From contig NZ_BSVC01000010.1 of assembly GCF_030269905.1 (NCBI RefSeq), positions 114,743-178,742 on the forward strand: DNA of 64,000 nt. Reading direction: 5' to 3'. Positions 34,263 to 42,788 of the stretch are shown piece after piece. How positions within the stretch are numbered: the stretch's first letter is position 1; the number at the start of each line of letters is the position of its first letter. Below the pieces are notes generated by a model that worked only from the letters and a program-made list of their open reading frames with translations, made no database searches and was not told where the DNA came from. The DNA comes from Pelosinus sp. IPA-1. Lineage in GTDB: Bacteria > Bacillota > Negativicutes > DSM-13327. The position numbers and the translations under genes are program-made.

Positions 34263-35951
34263 CTATAATCGGAATTGGGACACAATTACCTGCAGTTCAG
34301 CCGCCATGTTGGCTAATGCTTGGCTGGAAGACGCAATCTCTTCCATGGAAGCAGATTGTTCTTCGGTTGCTGCAGAAATGGTTTGGGTATCTCCTGCCGT
34401 TTCAGCAGCTACGGTTTTCACGCTGTCTACAGAATGAACAACCTGACCACTAGAAGCGGATAAGACTTCTGCAGCTGAGCCAATTTCTTGGATTTGACGA
34501 TTAAGCTGCTCTACCAAGCCTGTAATAAAATTGAATCGTTCACCAGTTGCAGTAATAACCTCCGTTCCCTTGGCTACCTCATTCGTTCCCTGATTCATGG
34601 TTGTTACGGCTGCACTTGTATTAGATTGAATTTCACGAATAATAATAGCAATTTTCTGCGCTGCTTCATGGGACTGTTCAGCTAATTTTCTTACTTCATC
34701 AGCCACCACAGCAAACCCTCGCCCTTGCTCACCGGCCCTTGCTGCCTCAATCGCAGCATTAAGTGCTAATAAATTTGTTTGTCCTGCAATACCGCTAATT
34801 ACATCTACAATTTCTCCGATTTGTTGAGAGCTTGCTCCCAGTTGCTGAACCACTTGGGCAGCTTGGGCAACCGATTCTTTAATTAATTGCATTTGAGCTA
34901 CAGCTTGTCCGACTGCCTCACCACCAGCATTCGCAGCTTCAGCAGTCTCCCCGGAATTAGTAGAGACATTTTTTGCATTACTGGCAATATTGTCAATCGC
35001 GGTTGCCATCTCCTGCACAACAGAGATTGTTTCCTCAACGGCGAAAAGTTGACCCGATGCACCAGTAGCTACGTTCGTAACTGTTTCCGCAACTTGACCT
35101 GCTGCTTGTGCCGACTGCTCTGAACTTGCAGTTAATTCCTCACTAGCTGCCGCCACTTGTTCCGCCGACTTTGCTACTTGGCTTATCACCTTACGCAGAT
35201 TCTCTGTCATTGCAGTAAAGGATTGTACCATATCTCCAATTTCATCCTTACCAACATATGTAATCTTCACTAGGCTTAAATCACCATTGGCAATGTTTTG
35301 AGCCGATACTGCTACCTGACTTAGAGGCCTCGATATACGTCTTGCTAAAATCAATGCAGCAGCGCAGGCTAAAATAAAAATAATAACATCCAGTATCCCA
35401 ACTATTGCCTGCATATGATCCACAGCTTCCCCATTTTCTTTTACACGTAAATCCATACGCTCCGCTAAAAATTTCACTGTATCATTCATGTTTTTTTCAG
35501 CAGTTTCTATTTTCCCGCCCGCTGCAGCTACGGATTTCAGAGCTTCCTCCTGCCCAATCGTTTTCCGAGCAAGAATTCCTTGATCTGAAACCTTATGATA
35601 CTCAGCCAATGATGCTCTAAGGCCAGCTACTTTCTCTTTCCCCTCTGGTGTAATCAATTTCTTTTCCAAGCTGGATAAGGTATCCTCCATTTTTTTTCTT
35701 GATGTTTCATAACCTTGAACATATTTAGGATCTGCTGTTAATATAAAACCACGAACTTGAGATGCTTGATTGTTTAGCTCAATGTTAAGATCCTTAATCT
35801 CAACTACTAGAGGAACGCTTCTTTTTAATACACCATCGTAGCCGTCTTGTACATTGTCAATTTTGTAGTAGGTAAACACACTTAGCCCTGTAAAGGCTAG
35901 CACAATTGTCATGCACACCAATAGAATTTGTTTGCCAATCGTTAGTCGCAT
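34263..35951 (-). CDS. Methyl-accepting chemotaxis protein
   Basis: A membrane chemoreceptor, 562 residues: helix 1 (about 9-29), four-helix-bundle sensor (32-185), helix 2 ([20 protein letters not shown]), HAMP, and a signalling domain with [18 protein letters not shown] and [10 protein letters not shown]. It ends in VSQFRL, in place of the VRKFR(I/V) end of two other receptors here. It is a single-gene unit with its own terminator, the fourth receptor in the window. Its ligand is unknown. Confidence 0.93.
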   Translation of the reverse strand: MRLTIGKQILLVCMTIVLAFTGLSVFTYYKIDNVQDGYDGVLKRSVPLVVEIKDLNIELNNQASQVRGFILTADPKYVQGYETSRKKMEDTLSSLEKKLITPEGKEKVAGLRASLAEYHKVSDQGILARKTIGQEEALKSVAAAGGKIETAEKNMNDTVKFLAERMDLRVKENGEAVDHMQAIVGILDVIIFILACAAALILARRISRPLSQVAVSAQNIANGDLSLVKITYVGKDEIGDMVQSFTAMTENLRKVISQVAKSAEQVAAASEELTASSEQSAQAAGQVAETVTNVATGASGQLFAVEETISVVQEMATAIDNIASNAKNVSTNSGETAEAANAGGEAVGQAVAQMQLIKESVAQAAQVVQQLGASSQQIGEIVDVISGIAGQTNLLALNAAIEAARAGEQGRGFAVVADEVRKLAEQSHEAAQKIAIIIREIQSNTSAAVTTMNQGTNEVAKGTEVITATGERFNFITGLVEQLNRQIQEIGSAAEVLSASSGQVVHSVDSVKTVAAETAGDTQTISAATEEQSASMEEIASSSQALANMAAELQVIVSQFRL

Positions 35952-36228
35952 AAATTACCCCACCTTATATTATAATATTTACAAAAAAGATTTCCTTATA
36001 TTACTACTTCTGGCTATTTTACATTTTTCTCCACATCAAGACAAAAGTCCTTTTTATATTGTTATATTTATGATTTTTTGACATTTTATTTACTTTAAAT
36101 GATATAAGCCATAGGAATAATTTACTAGTTAATCCAATTATAAAAACGACTCTGTAATTAAAATAACTAAATTCATTAAAGTAACTAAAGTAATTAAAGT
36201 TACTAATTGCTTTTTTAAACATCACTTA
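35952..36228. other. AT-rich gap with short internal repeats
   Basis: About 280 bases without a supported gene. Near 36155-36208 a run of related units (ATTAAAGTAACTAAAGT type) gives AGTAACT/AGTTACT inverted pairs. The open frame across 36019-36225 is made of AT-rich, low-complexity codons and has no convincing ribosome site. Confidence 0.5.
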
Positions 36229-36230
36229 AT

Positions 36231-36268
36231 AAAAATTGCTCCGAAATTATCATTTCAGAGCAATTTTT
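36231..36268 (-). terminator. Terminator of the tRNA nucleotidyltransferase operon
   Basis: On the minus strand AAAATTGCTC and GAGCAATTTT form a stem with a TTTTT tail; it lies just past the nucleotidyltransferase stop codon. Confidence 0.8.
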
Positions 36269-36274
36269 AACTAA

Positions 36275-37417
36275 CTATTTAATATTTAGTTGTCTTGAAA
36301 TGGCTTCTACATGCTTCTGTCTTAACCATTCTCCAATTTCTTTACCTTGCAAGGTTTTAGGAACCACTTCTCCTTTAGGCAAGACCATTGCCGCTCTCAG
36401 CGGTCCTAGTTTTAGATTTATTAATCCTGCAGCATTAACAATGAGGTCGTATTCCTCTATTGCAAGAGAACCACGTCTTAATTTAGTAATTATATCTACA
36501 ATCTGACTAGGAGTTGGATTATCTAAAATGCCTATAATTTCACTGACAGTAATCGCCGCATCCAGCCAATCACCAGGTAATGTCATCCTATTATTCCATA
36601 AAACTAAGCTCTTCTTGTCCAGCACTAAGCCTAATGATGCAAATCTTAGTTTCGGATTATGTGTTACGCCTGCTACTAAATCTAGCATGTTGATTGCTTT
36701 TTCAAACTCTGTAATAGATAACGCTGCTATTTCTTTAAATGTAACCTGTAGCAAAAAAGCCTCTGCTAGAACCTTGAAAAATTCCCCTGGTTGCTGAGCT
36801 TCTGCTAAAACCTTTGTAAATTCACTAAGCACCCGCTCTACAGGCTCTTGTGCAAGTTCTTCAGCGGTCTTAGTGGCAAGCTGTAAGGTCTCTTTATCGA
36901 TGCTAAAACCAAAACGGGCAGATTGTCCAGCCAGCCTCAAAGCTCGCATAGGATCATCGGAAAAGTGTTGACTTGTCGCTCGTAAGACCTTATGTTTGAT
37001 ATCCTGTATCCCGTGAAAAGGATCAATAATCTCTCCCGTCAAACTATCCTGAGCGATGGAATTGACTGTAGTATCACGCCGAAAAAGATCTTCTTCAATG
37101 GTTATTTTGGGCTTAGCTGACACTTTAAAACCTTTGTATCCGCTTCCCTCTTTTCGTTCTGTTCTCGCAAAAGCTACTTCCCGCTTTATGCCATCAATCC
37201 CCATGTGAAATACAGGAAAAGACTTTCCACATTCCTTAGCTTCAGGAAACAGTTCCTTAAAATTTTTCTTAACCATTCCCACTACGCAAAAATCAATATC
37301 CTTAGGGATCACTCCCATAAAACTATCCCGAACACAACCCCCAACTCTAAAAACACGTCCGCCATTCTCTGCAATAATTTCAGCAAATCGTTTCTCTGTT
37401 AATCCGCTATCACTCAT
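36275..37417 (-). CDS. CCA tRNA nucleotidyltransferase / poly(A) polymerase family protein
   Basis: Adds CCA or a poly(A)-type tail to RNA 3' ends. 380 residues. The nucleotidyltransferase head has RVGGCVRDSFMG and KDIDFCVVG, which supply the metal-binding carboxylates. It is followed by RRDTTVNSIA and DDPMRALRLAGQSARFGF (RNA-binding neck). The tRNAs in this window all encode CCA, so its role may be repair. It follows the DbpA gene by 50 bases in the same direction, forming an RNA-metabolism pair. CCA-adding and poly(A)-adding members cannot be separated safely by sequence. Confidence 0.88.
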   Translation of the reverse strand: MSDSGLTEKRFAEIIAENGGRVFRVGGCVRDSFMGVIPKDIDFCVVGMVKKNFKELFPEAKECGKSFPVFHMGIDGIKREVAFARTERKEGSGYKGFKVSAKPKITIEEDLFRRDTTVNSIAQDSLTGEIIDPFHGIQDIKHKVLRATSQHFSDDPMRALRLAGQSARFGFSIDKETLQLATKTAEELAQEPVERVLSEFTKVLAEAQQPGEFFKVLAEAFLLQVTFKEIAALSITEFEKAINMLDLVAGVTHNPKLRFASLGLVLDKKSLVLWNNRMTLPGDWLDAAITVSEIIGILDNPTPSQIVDIITKLRRGSLAIEEYDLIVNAAGLINLKLGPLRAAMVLPKGEVVPKTLQGKEIGEWLRQKHVEAISRQLNIK

Positions 37418-37467
37418 TTTTGTATCCTTTTCCTCTCAACTTTTGCCTCTTACCCAGTTTATATGGA

Positions 37468-38922
37468 TTATATACTAGAAAAACCTACTTCTTTTACCTT
37501 ATGTACCTTGCCTTTTATCTTTGTTTCTTGGAGCCCGTCTATGACAAGATCTCCTTTATCTCCAAGGATCTCAACATAGGAGCAGGTATCTTGGACATCA
37601 ATAATGCCAATATCGCCTCCGCTAATTCCCGAAATGGTAGTAAGCGCTCCTAGTATATCTCCTGGTCGCATCTTCGTCTTTTTTCCTGCATTTATCCTAA
37701 GTCTAGTAATCTGGCGATTTAATGCTTCGCTTTTATCAAATTTTAACGTAGGCCCAATTTCAGCATGTTGATTAAACATCAATTTTCCTGCTGCCACGTC
37801 TTCCCTATTCGGAAATTCTTGTTTTGGTATCTTATATTCTACATATTCCTCTATTTCACGCAAAATCCTATATTCATTCCCAGTTACAAAAGAAATAGCC
37901 CTACCTATATTCCCAGCCCGCCCTGTTCTGCCAATTCTATGAACATAGCTTTCATTATCCTGCGGCATATCAAAGTTAACCACAAGAGATATATCATCTA
38001 TATGAATCCCTCTTGCTGCCACATCCGTCGCAATCAGAAATCGGTACTCTCCTCTTTTAAAATCTTGAATGGAGTGCAAGCGATCTCTTTGTTCCATTCC
38101 CCCATGCAAGCTTCCACAAGAATAACCTTTTTGTTCCATCTTTGCAAAAAGATTTTCTACCTTGTCCCTTGTATTGCAAAAGACAATACAACTATCCGGT
38201 CTTTCAACATAAATTAGGTTCGTAAATAGATCAAACTTATCATTTTCTTCTACTTCATAATAAACTTGCTCAATGCTTTTTACACTCGGATTTTCTGCAT
38301 CAACTTCTATCTTTATCGGATTCTTCATGTATTTTTTGCATATTTCCTGAATCTTATCTGGCATGGTAGCAGAAAATAACATGGTGACCCTGCTGAGAGG
38401 CAATACTGTTAGGATAGCTTCCACCTGCTCGATAAAGCCCATATCCAGCATTTTGTCTGCTTCATCAATAATCAGATACTGCACTTCTTCTAGATTCATA
38501 TTTTTTCTTTCAATGTGATCTAAGGTTCTTCCTGGAGTACCAACAATAATATGTACTCTTTGCCTTAATTCTCTTTTTTGTACTTCCATTGGTTGTCTAC
38601 CAAAAACAACGGCACACCTGATTCTTTTAAACCTTCCTATATTGGAAATCTCCTGTTTTACTTGTACTGCCAATTCCCTAGTTGGTGTAAGAACCAATAC
38701 CTGAGGATTTTTTTGCTCGATTATTATTTTTTCACAAACGGGAATGGCAAAGGCAGCTGTTTTACCACTACCAGTCTGAGAGCTCACTACGATATCCTTC
38801 TCTGCAAGAGCCAAGGGTATTACCTCTTCCTGAACCCTAGTAAGTGTCTCATACCCTAACTCCTTTAACGCTTTTGCTATTTCCTTACTAAAAATATACT
38901 TCTCAATATTCTGACCATCCAT
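37468..38922 (-). CDS. dbpA: DEAD-box RNA helicase DbpA/YxiN
   Basis: An ATP-dependent RNA helicase involved in 50S ribosome assembly. 484 residues. Helicase motifs in order: SQTGSGKTAAF, PTRELAVQ, GTPGRTLDH, IDEADKMLD, SAT, FCNTRDKV, ATDVAARGI and HRIGRTGRAG. The C-terminal 75 residues match the DbpA RNA-binding domain, with MRPGDILGALTTISGI and IGIIDVQDTCSYVEI; in B. subtilis YxiN this domain binds 23S rRNA hairpin 92. It is the first gene of a two-gene unit with the nucleotidyltransferase. Confidence 0.92.
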   Translation of the reverse strand: MDGQNIEKYIFSKEIAKALKELGYETLTRVQEEVIPLALAEKDIVVSSQTGSGKTAAFAIPVCEKIIIEQKNPQVLVLTPTRELAVQVKQEISNIGRFKRIRCAVVFGRQPMEVQKRELRQRVHIIVGTPGRTLDHIERKNMNLEEVQYLIIDEADKMLDMGFIEQVEAILTVLPLSRVTMLFSATMPDKIQEICKKYMKNPIKIEVDAENPSVKSIEQVYYEVEENDKFDLFTNLIYVERPDSCIVFCNTRDKVENLFAKMEQKGYSCGSLHGGMEQRDRLHSIQDFKRGEYRFLIATDVAARGIHIDDISLVVNFDMPQDNESYVHRIGRTGRAGNIGRAISFVTGNEYRILREIEEYVEYKIPKQEFPNREDVAAGKLMFNQHAEIGPTLKFDKSEALNRQITRLRINAGKKTKMRPGDILGALTTISGISGGDIGIIDVQDTCSYVEILGDKGDLVIDGLQETKIKGKVHKVKEVGFSSI

Positions 38923-39019
38923 ATGATGTACAACCTCATTTTCCTCAAATTATCTTATCGTTAGCCTGCAGTAGTTTGTCTATCGTTATACATATAATAG
39001 CATAGCTGAGAGTGATATA

Positions 39020-39047
39020 AAAATGATCCCTATAAGTAGGGATCATT
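39020..39047 (-). terminator. Intrinsic terminator downstream of wtpA
   Basis: AATGATCCCTA and TAGGGATCATT form a perfect 11-base stem with a four-base loop and a short T run on the minus strand, about 110 bases past the wtpA stop. The stretch in between holds no clear gene. Confidence 0.7.
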
Positions 39048-39154
39048 AAGAATCATTTAACTATATTTTTTTAGTGTAATAGACACAAATCCGTATTTAT
39101 TGACCATTGGCATTTTTTAAGTATTGTAAAGTTTCCTCTGCTTCCTAGGATACT

Positions 39155-40123
39155 CTACAACCCTTTCACTACATGTTGAAGCTCTACTGGCAGAAAAAGC
39201 ATCTCATCTTCCCGGACTTGTGGTGGATTGATGGGAATAAATCCTGCTGTATTCATAAACTCTTGTCCATCCGTCAAAAGGAACTCTAAAAATTCTAATG
39301 CTTCTTTACGATGAGGTGCATTATTTACTAAGGTTAAGCCATAAATAATCGGTTGTCCTTTTACCTCGACAAAAGATCCCTCTGCCTTGCCAGTAAGTTT
39401 TAAAACAGCTTGCTGATAATAACCTGCATACTCTAAAGATGAAAAGTCTAGTTGCTCTGGTAACTTCACATAGTGATAACCGCCTTGTTTCGCTGAGGAT
39501 TCATACATAAAGAAATAATCTAATTGACCTGCATGAAGTTTTTCTTGAATTACTTTGCCATCATTCACAATATTAGTAGGATGAAAGTTATTTTCGAGTC
39601 GTTGGTATAAACCAGGTAATTGATAATATTTTTCGGCCAATTGCAGCGACAAGACGGCTCGATAACCACCTGGATCTAAATTGGGATCTGTGTGACCATA
39701 TTCTACATCTGGTCTAGCTAAGATCTCATACCAATTCTCTTCATTAATTTCATTACCATATTTGCTTTTATCCGTATACACTAGGACAGCCTTGTTTCTA
39801 GCAAAAAACACATTAAACTTGGCAAATTCCGGCTTCATTAACGTATCAATGGTTTCATAGTCTGCTGAGGCGACAATATCACAGGGCCTGTTCAATTCTG
39901 TTACTTTGCGGGCAGCTTCACGACTACCGCTACCTTCTAATACTACCTTGATTTCTGGATGAATGGCTTCATAAGCATTAGCAATTTTTTGAAAAGGTCC
40001 ATTTAAACTGCCTGCATGGAATACAATGACCTCTGTTCTTTGAGGGTTTTCGGCAGCCTGTACAACTGAGAAAAACGATAAAAGTAAAAATAAACATATT
40101 AAAAAACTATACTTACTTTTCAT
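39155..40123 (-). CDS. wtpA: Tungstate/molybdate-binding protein, WtpA type
   Basis: An extracytoplasmic oxyanion-binding protein for an ABC importer. About 322 residues: signal peptide (1-24, ending VQAAE) and a ModA/WtpA fold with VFHAGSLNGPF, the SADYETIDTL region and the WtpA-type DPNLDPGGYRA motif. The start at 40123 keeps a usable distance from the GGGG ribosome site; another ATG six bases upstream is possible. No permease or ATPase gene is next to it, so it may share ModBC encoded 3 kb away. The stop codon of a modD-like remnant overlaps its start region. Confidence 0.88.
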   Translation of the reverse strand: MKSKYSFLICLFLLLSFFSVVQAAENPQRTEVIVFHAGSLNGPFQKIANAYEAIHPEIKVVLEGSGSREAARKVTELNRPCDIVASADYETIDTLMKPEFAKFNVFFARNKAVLVYTDKSKYGNEINEENWYEILARPDVEYGHTDPNLDPGGYRAVLSLQLAEKYYQLPGLYQRLENNFHPTNIVNDGKVIQEKLHAGQLDYFFMYESSAKQGGYHYVKLPEQLDFSSLEYAGYYQQAVLKLTGKAEGSFVEVKGQPIIYGLTLVNNAPHRKEALEFLEFLLTDGQEFMNTAGFIPINPPQVREDEMLFLPVELQHVVKGL

Positions 40124-40125
40124 AA

Positions 40126-40314
40126 TCATAACCCCTTTCCATTTTTGATTTGTTCTATCTTACAGGTAAAATCCAATGGCGCAGCGTATAATACAGAACT
40201 TAGAACAATAAGATCCACATGTTTTGCAAATTCTTTAATGCGAGCTGCTTGGATTCCCCCTGCGACACCAATTTTCAATTGACTATAAATCTCCTTTTTT
40301 AAAATGTGATGTAT
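40126..40314 (-). pseudogene. Remnant of modD, C-terminal part
   Basis: A 63-codon open frame without a proper start reads ILKKEIYSQLKIGVAGGIQ, then VDLIVLSSVLYAAPLDFTCKIEQI. This follows the C-terminal pattern of ModD proteins (AGGIN...Y...GVD..V.S..Y.A.P.DI.V.IE), a quinolinate phosphoribosyltransferase-like family encoded in molybdate loci. The N-terminal three quarters are missing; a TAA precedes the frame. A TTG at 40278 with AAAGGAG 12 bases upstream could still drive a 50-residue peptide whose TGA overlaps the wtpA start (ATGATTATG), so translational coupling is possible. Confidence 0.65.
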
Positions 40315-40329
40315 TTAGAGATTGTCCCG

Positions 40330-40358
40330 TTGTTAAATCCAGAAAAATACGTTATGCT
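40330..40358 (+). promoter_or_regulatory. Promoter of the molybdate-type regulator
   Basis: TTGTTA and TATGCT are separated by 17 bases, 38 bases before the start codon. The ACGTTATG sequence overlapping the -10 box could be a binding site, but no symmetry was seen. Confidence 0.5.
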
Positions 40359-40395
40359 GTACACAGAATAATCAAGTAACCATGAGGTGATAGTA

Positions 40396-41331
40396 ATGTC
40401 AAACACTATAGCTTACACCCCAGAAGAAGTGGCTAAAATTCTTAAAATTTCACGTTTCACCGTCTATGAATTTATCAAGCGCGGCGATTTGACAGCTTAC
40501 CATATCGGACGCAAACTACGTATAGAAGCATCCGATCTAGAGAAGTATATGAAAAATGCAAAAGGTATAAATGTAATAGAATCACCAGTCGTCACTCAAA
40601 CTGCTAACGTCTCTTCTACTGCTCAAGATGGTTTAATTATTTATGGACAAGATGCTGTTTTAGATGTGTTAACTCGTCATCTCGAAAAAAAGATGCCTCA
40701 AGTTCGCTCTTTACGTTGCTTTAATGGTAGTATGGATGGCTTGATTGCTTTATACCGTGGTACAGCCAATTTGATTACAACTCACCTTTGGGACGGAGAT
40801 ACGGGAGAGTACAACACTCCTTATGTACGTCACCTGCTACCAGGCCAAAGGGCACTCATTATTAATTTAGTCTATCGCCAAGAAGGATTTTATGTAGCTC
40901 CTGGCAACCCTAAAAATATCAAGGACTGGCCAGATTTGCTACGATCTGATATTCGGTTCATTAACAGAGAACGCGGCTCGGGTGCCAGAGTACTGCTTGA
41001 TGAAAAGTTCCAACAGCTTAACCTTGATCCAAGATCCATTCCAAACTATGACCAGGAAGAAACCAGCCATCTGGCTATCGCCAGTTTGGTCGCCCGCGGC
41101 GAGGCTGACGTAGGGTTAGGTATTGAAAAGGCAGCAATGCAAGTACAAAATGTAGAATTTATTCCTCTACAAAAAGAACGATATGATTTAGTTATGTTGC
41201 GGCATGATTTAGACAAACCTCACTTCCAAGCCTTGTTGTCCATATTGCGTTCTCCTGCATTTCGCAATGAAATCGCAGGCATGGGAGGCTATGATGTATC
41301 ACGAATGGGTGATATCATCGCAGAACTGTAA
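40396..41331 (+). CDS. Excisionase-type HTH regulator with periplasmic-binding-like sensor domain
   Basis: A probable oxyanion-responsive transcriptional regulator. 311 residues. The N-terminal excisionase/MerR-type DNA-binding domain (YTPEEVAKILKISRFTVYEF, RGDLTAYHIGRKLRI) is joined to a ModA-like ligand-binding domain (about 70-310) with NGSMDGLIAL, TTHLWDG and the RERGSGARVLLDE motif. This architecture is frequent beside mod genes. It is not a ModE (no LysR-type HTH, no TOBE). It lies between wtpA and modA and is transcribed towards modA. The start at 40396 is chosen for GAGGTG six bases upstream. Confidence 0.85.
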   Translation: MSNTIAYTPEEVAKILKISRFTVYEFIKRGDLTAYHIGRKLRIEASDLEKYMKNAKGINVIESPVVTQTANVSSTAQDGLIIYGQDAVLDVLTRHLEKKMPQVRSLRCFNGSMDGLIALYRGTANLITTHLWDGDTGEYNTPYVRHLLPGQRALIINLVYRQEGFYVAPGNPKNIKDWPDLLRSDIRFINRERGSGARVLLDEKFQQLNLDPRSIPNYDQEETSHLAIASLVARGEADVGLGIEKAAMQVQNVEFIPLQKERYDLVMLRHDLDKPHFQALLSILRSPAFRNEIAGMGGYDVSRMGDIIAEL

Positions 41332-41352
41332 ATATAAAATCCTCCTCCCAAA

Positions 41353-41401
41353 AAGAAGTACCGGCTGAGAACGTCATAAACGATCCAGCCGGTACTTCTT
41401 T
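41353..41401 (+). terminator. Terminator of the regulator gene, also repeat family R4
   Basis: AGAAGTACCGGCTG and CAGCCGGTACTTCT form a 14-base stem with a T-rich tail, 21 bases past the stop. The segment ending CTTCTTTGTACA also resembles 47791-47840 and 60061-60110. Confidence 0.8.
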
Positions 41402-41454
41402 GTACACACAATTGGTTATCCATAACCAAACACTATCAAACTCAACTTAACCGC

Positions 41455-41479
41455 ATTATACATCTATACAACGTATAAT
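41455..41479 (+). promoter_or_regulatory. Possible operator upstream of modA
   Basis: ATTATAC and GTATAAT form a 7-base inverted repeat with an 11-base spacer, about 40 bases upstream of the candidate promoter. This would fit a dimeric regulator, but no second copy was confirmed. Confidence 0.3.
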
Positions 41480-41515
41480 TCAATGCATTTATTTTATAAA
41501 ATGAAGACTTTTTTA

Positions 41516-41544
41516 TTGACTCTAGTATCCTTTTGTAGTATTTT
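41516..41544 (+). promoter_or_regulatory. Candidate promoter of the modABC unit
   Basis: TTGACT and TATTTT with a 17-base spacer. Downstream come two adjacent hairpins (41611-41669), the second with a T run, and then repeat R2. The leader before modA would be nearly 290 bases. Confidence 0.45.
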
Positions 41545-41610
41545 AGTTATAAGTTAGCACTTATTCTGTCTATTTAATTCTACGCAGCAATTGACCTTAT
41601 TTTAAATTGA

Positions 41611-41669
41611 GATACAAAGTTGTATCAACTAATCTAGTTCTGTTGAGCTATGTTAGTTGTTTTTTTTAT
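41611..41669 (+). terminator. Twin hairpin with T run in the modA leader
   Basis: GATACAA/TTGTATC is a perfect small hairpin. It is followed by CAACTAA/TTAGTTG with a longer loop and eight T. It lies between the candidate promoter and modA, so it may attenuate modABC. Confidence 0.5.
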
Positions 41670-41796
41670 CCGATGACTAAACCGCTCTAAGACTCCCATC
41701 TTCTATAAGTAGGAGTTAAGAGCGGCTAAGTCCCTGGATAAGTGCGACTAAGATTCAGATGGAGTTAAAACTCCATCTGAATCAAGTCTTCTTTAT
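41667..41796 (-). repeat. Structured repeat, family R2, copy 2
   Basis: Reverse-oriented near-identical copy of 28630-28760. In the first hairpin the pair that is G-T in copy 1 is G-C here (CCATCTGAATC against CCATTTGAATC), so base pairing is kept. It fills most of the gap between the regulator and modA. Confidence 0.85.
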
Positions 41797-41836
41797 AAAG
41801 TATACTAATTAATAAAAAACAGAGGAGGCAATTTAA

Positions 41837-42640
41837 TTGAAAAGTCGTTTACTAGTATTTTTAATGGCAGCCCTGCTAATAGTAGCTGCCATGACTACAG
41901 GGTGCGGTGGCGAAAAATCAGCAGCTCCAGCCACACCGCCACAAAAAGTTGAGTTAAACGTATCTGCAGCCGTCAGTTTAAAAGATGCCCTTGCTGAAAT
42001 CCAAAAAAATTATGAGGCGAAAAATTCCAATATAAAACTAGTTTATAACCTCGGAGCATCAGGTGCTCTCCAAAAGCAAATTGAGCAAGGTGCTCCCGCT
42101 GATATTTTCATCTCTGCGGCTCCAAAACAAATGAATGATTTAGAAGAAAAAAATCTAGTGAATAAAGCTACTCGCAAGAATTTGGTAGAAAACAAACTGG
42201 TTATTATTGTACCTACAGCATCGACTCTCAATATCACAAAATATGAAGATTTAACAAAGGATGAAGTTCAAAAACTAAGTATCGGTGAAACAGCATCTGT
42301 ACCAGCCGGGCAATACGCACAAGAAGTCCTAAAGAAGTTAGGGATTTGGGATAAAATACAAAATAAAGCCGTTCTCGCAAAAGATGTTCGCACTGTTTTG
42401 ACTTATGTGGAAACAGGCAATGTAGAAGCTGGCATCGTTTATAAAACGGATGCCGCATCTAGTGACAAAGTAAAAATTGTAGCTACCGCGCCGGAAGGTT
42501 CTCACCAACCAATCTTATATCCCATTGCTATTTTGTCAGGAACCAAACAACAGAAAGCCGCTGAAGATTTCCTCACCTATCTAAGCACTCCTGAATGTAA
42601 GGCTATATTTGAAAAATACGGTTTTACCATGAGCAAATAA
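41837..42640 (+). CDS. modA: Molybdate-binding lipoprotein ModA
   Basis: The extracytoplasmic molybdate receptor of the ModABC importer. 267 residues: lipoprotein signal with lipobox TTGC (mature Cys near residue 23), then a ModA fold with VSAAVSLKDAL, NLGASGALQKQIEQGAPADIFISA and NKLVIIVPT. These are the usual oxyanion-pocket segments (Ser in SAAVSL, Ser in GASGAL). The start codon is TTG, supported by AGAGGAGG eight bases upstream. modB follows 150 bases downstream after a structured gap. Confidence 0.93.
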   Translation: MKSRLLVFLMAALLIVAAMTTGCGGEKSAAPATPPQKVELNVSAAVSLKDALAEIQKNYEAKNSNIKLVYNLGASGALQKQIEQGAPADIFISAAPKQMNDLEEKNLVNKATRKNLVENKLVIIVPTASTLNITKYEDLTKDEVQKLSIGETASVPAGQYAQEVLKKLGIWDKIQNKAVLAKDVRTVLTYVETGNVEAGIVYKTDAASSDKVKIVATAPEGSHQPILYPIAILSGTKQQKAAEDFLTYLSTPECKAIFEKYGFTMSK

Positions 42641-42649
42641 TATGTAGTT

Positions 42650-42755
42650 AACGCACTGATTATTTGAATTGTCAGGATCTTATAAAAGCGGTACAGTATA
42701 GGAATGTAGCCTTATAGAGATCTTGATTTATGCACATCTTTAGTGCGTTTTTATT
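42650..42755 (+). other. Structured element between modA and modB
   Basis: AACGCACT and AGTGCGTT close a region of about 100 bases that contains a second inverted pair (GATCTTATAA / TTATAGAGATC) and ends in GTTTTTATT. It could reduce expression of modBC relative to modA (partial terminator) or be a small regulatory RNA. It matches no riboswitch class that I recognise. Confidence 0.45.
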
Positions 42756-42788
42756 CTATAAATATAAAAGATGGCGCAGGTGAAAAAT

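Noticed and set aside
36019..36225. Open frame of 68 codons on the minus strand
   Set aside because: Low-complexity AT-rich sequence (Phe/Asn/Tyr-rich), no good ribosome site, built partly from short repeats.
38948..39154. Short peptide frames after the wtpA stop codon (for example MPMVNKYGFVSITLKKYS)
   Set aside because: Very short, no clear ribosome site and no neighbour that would explain them.
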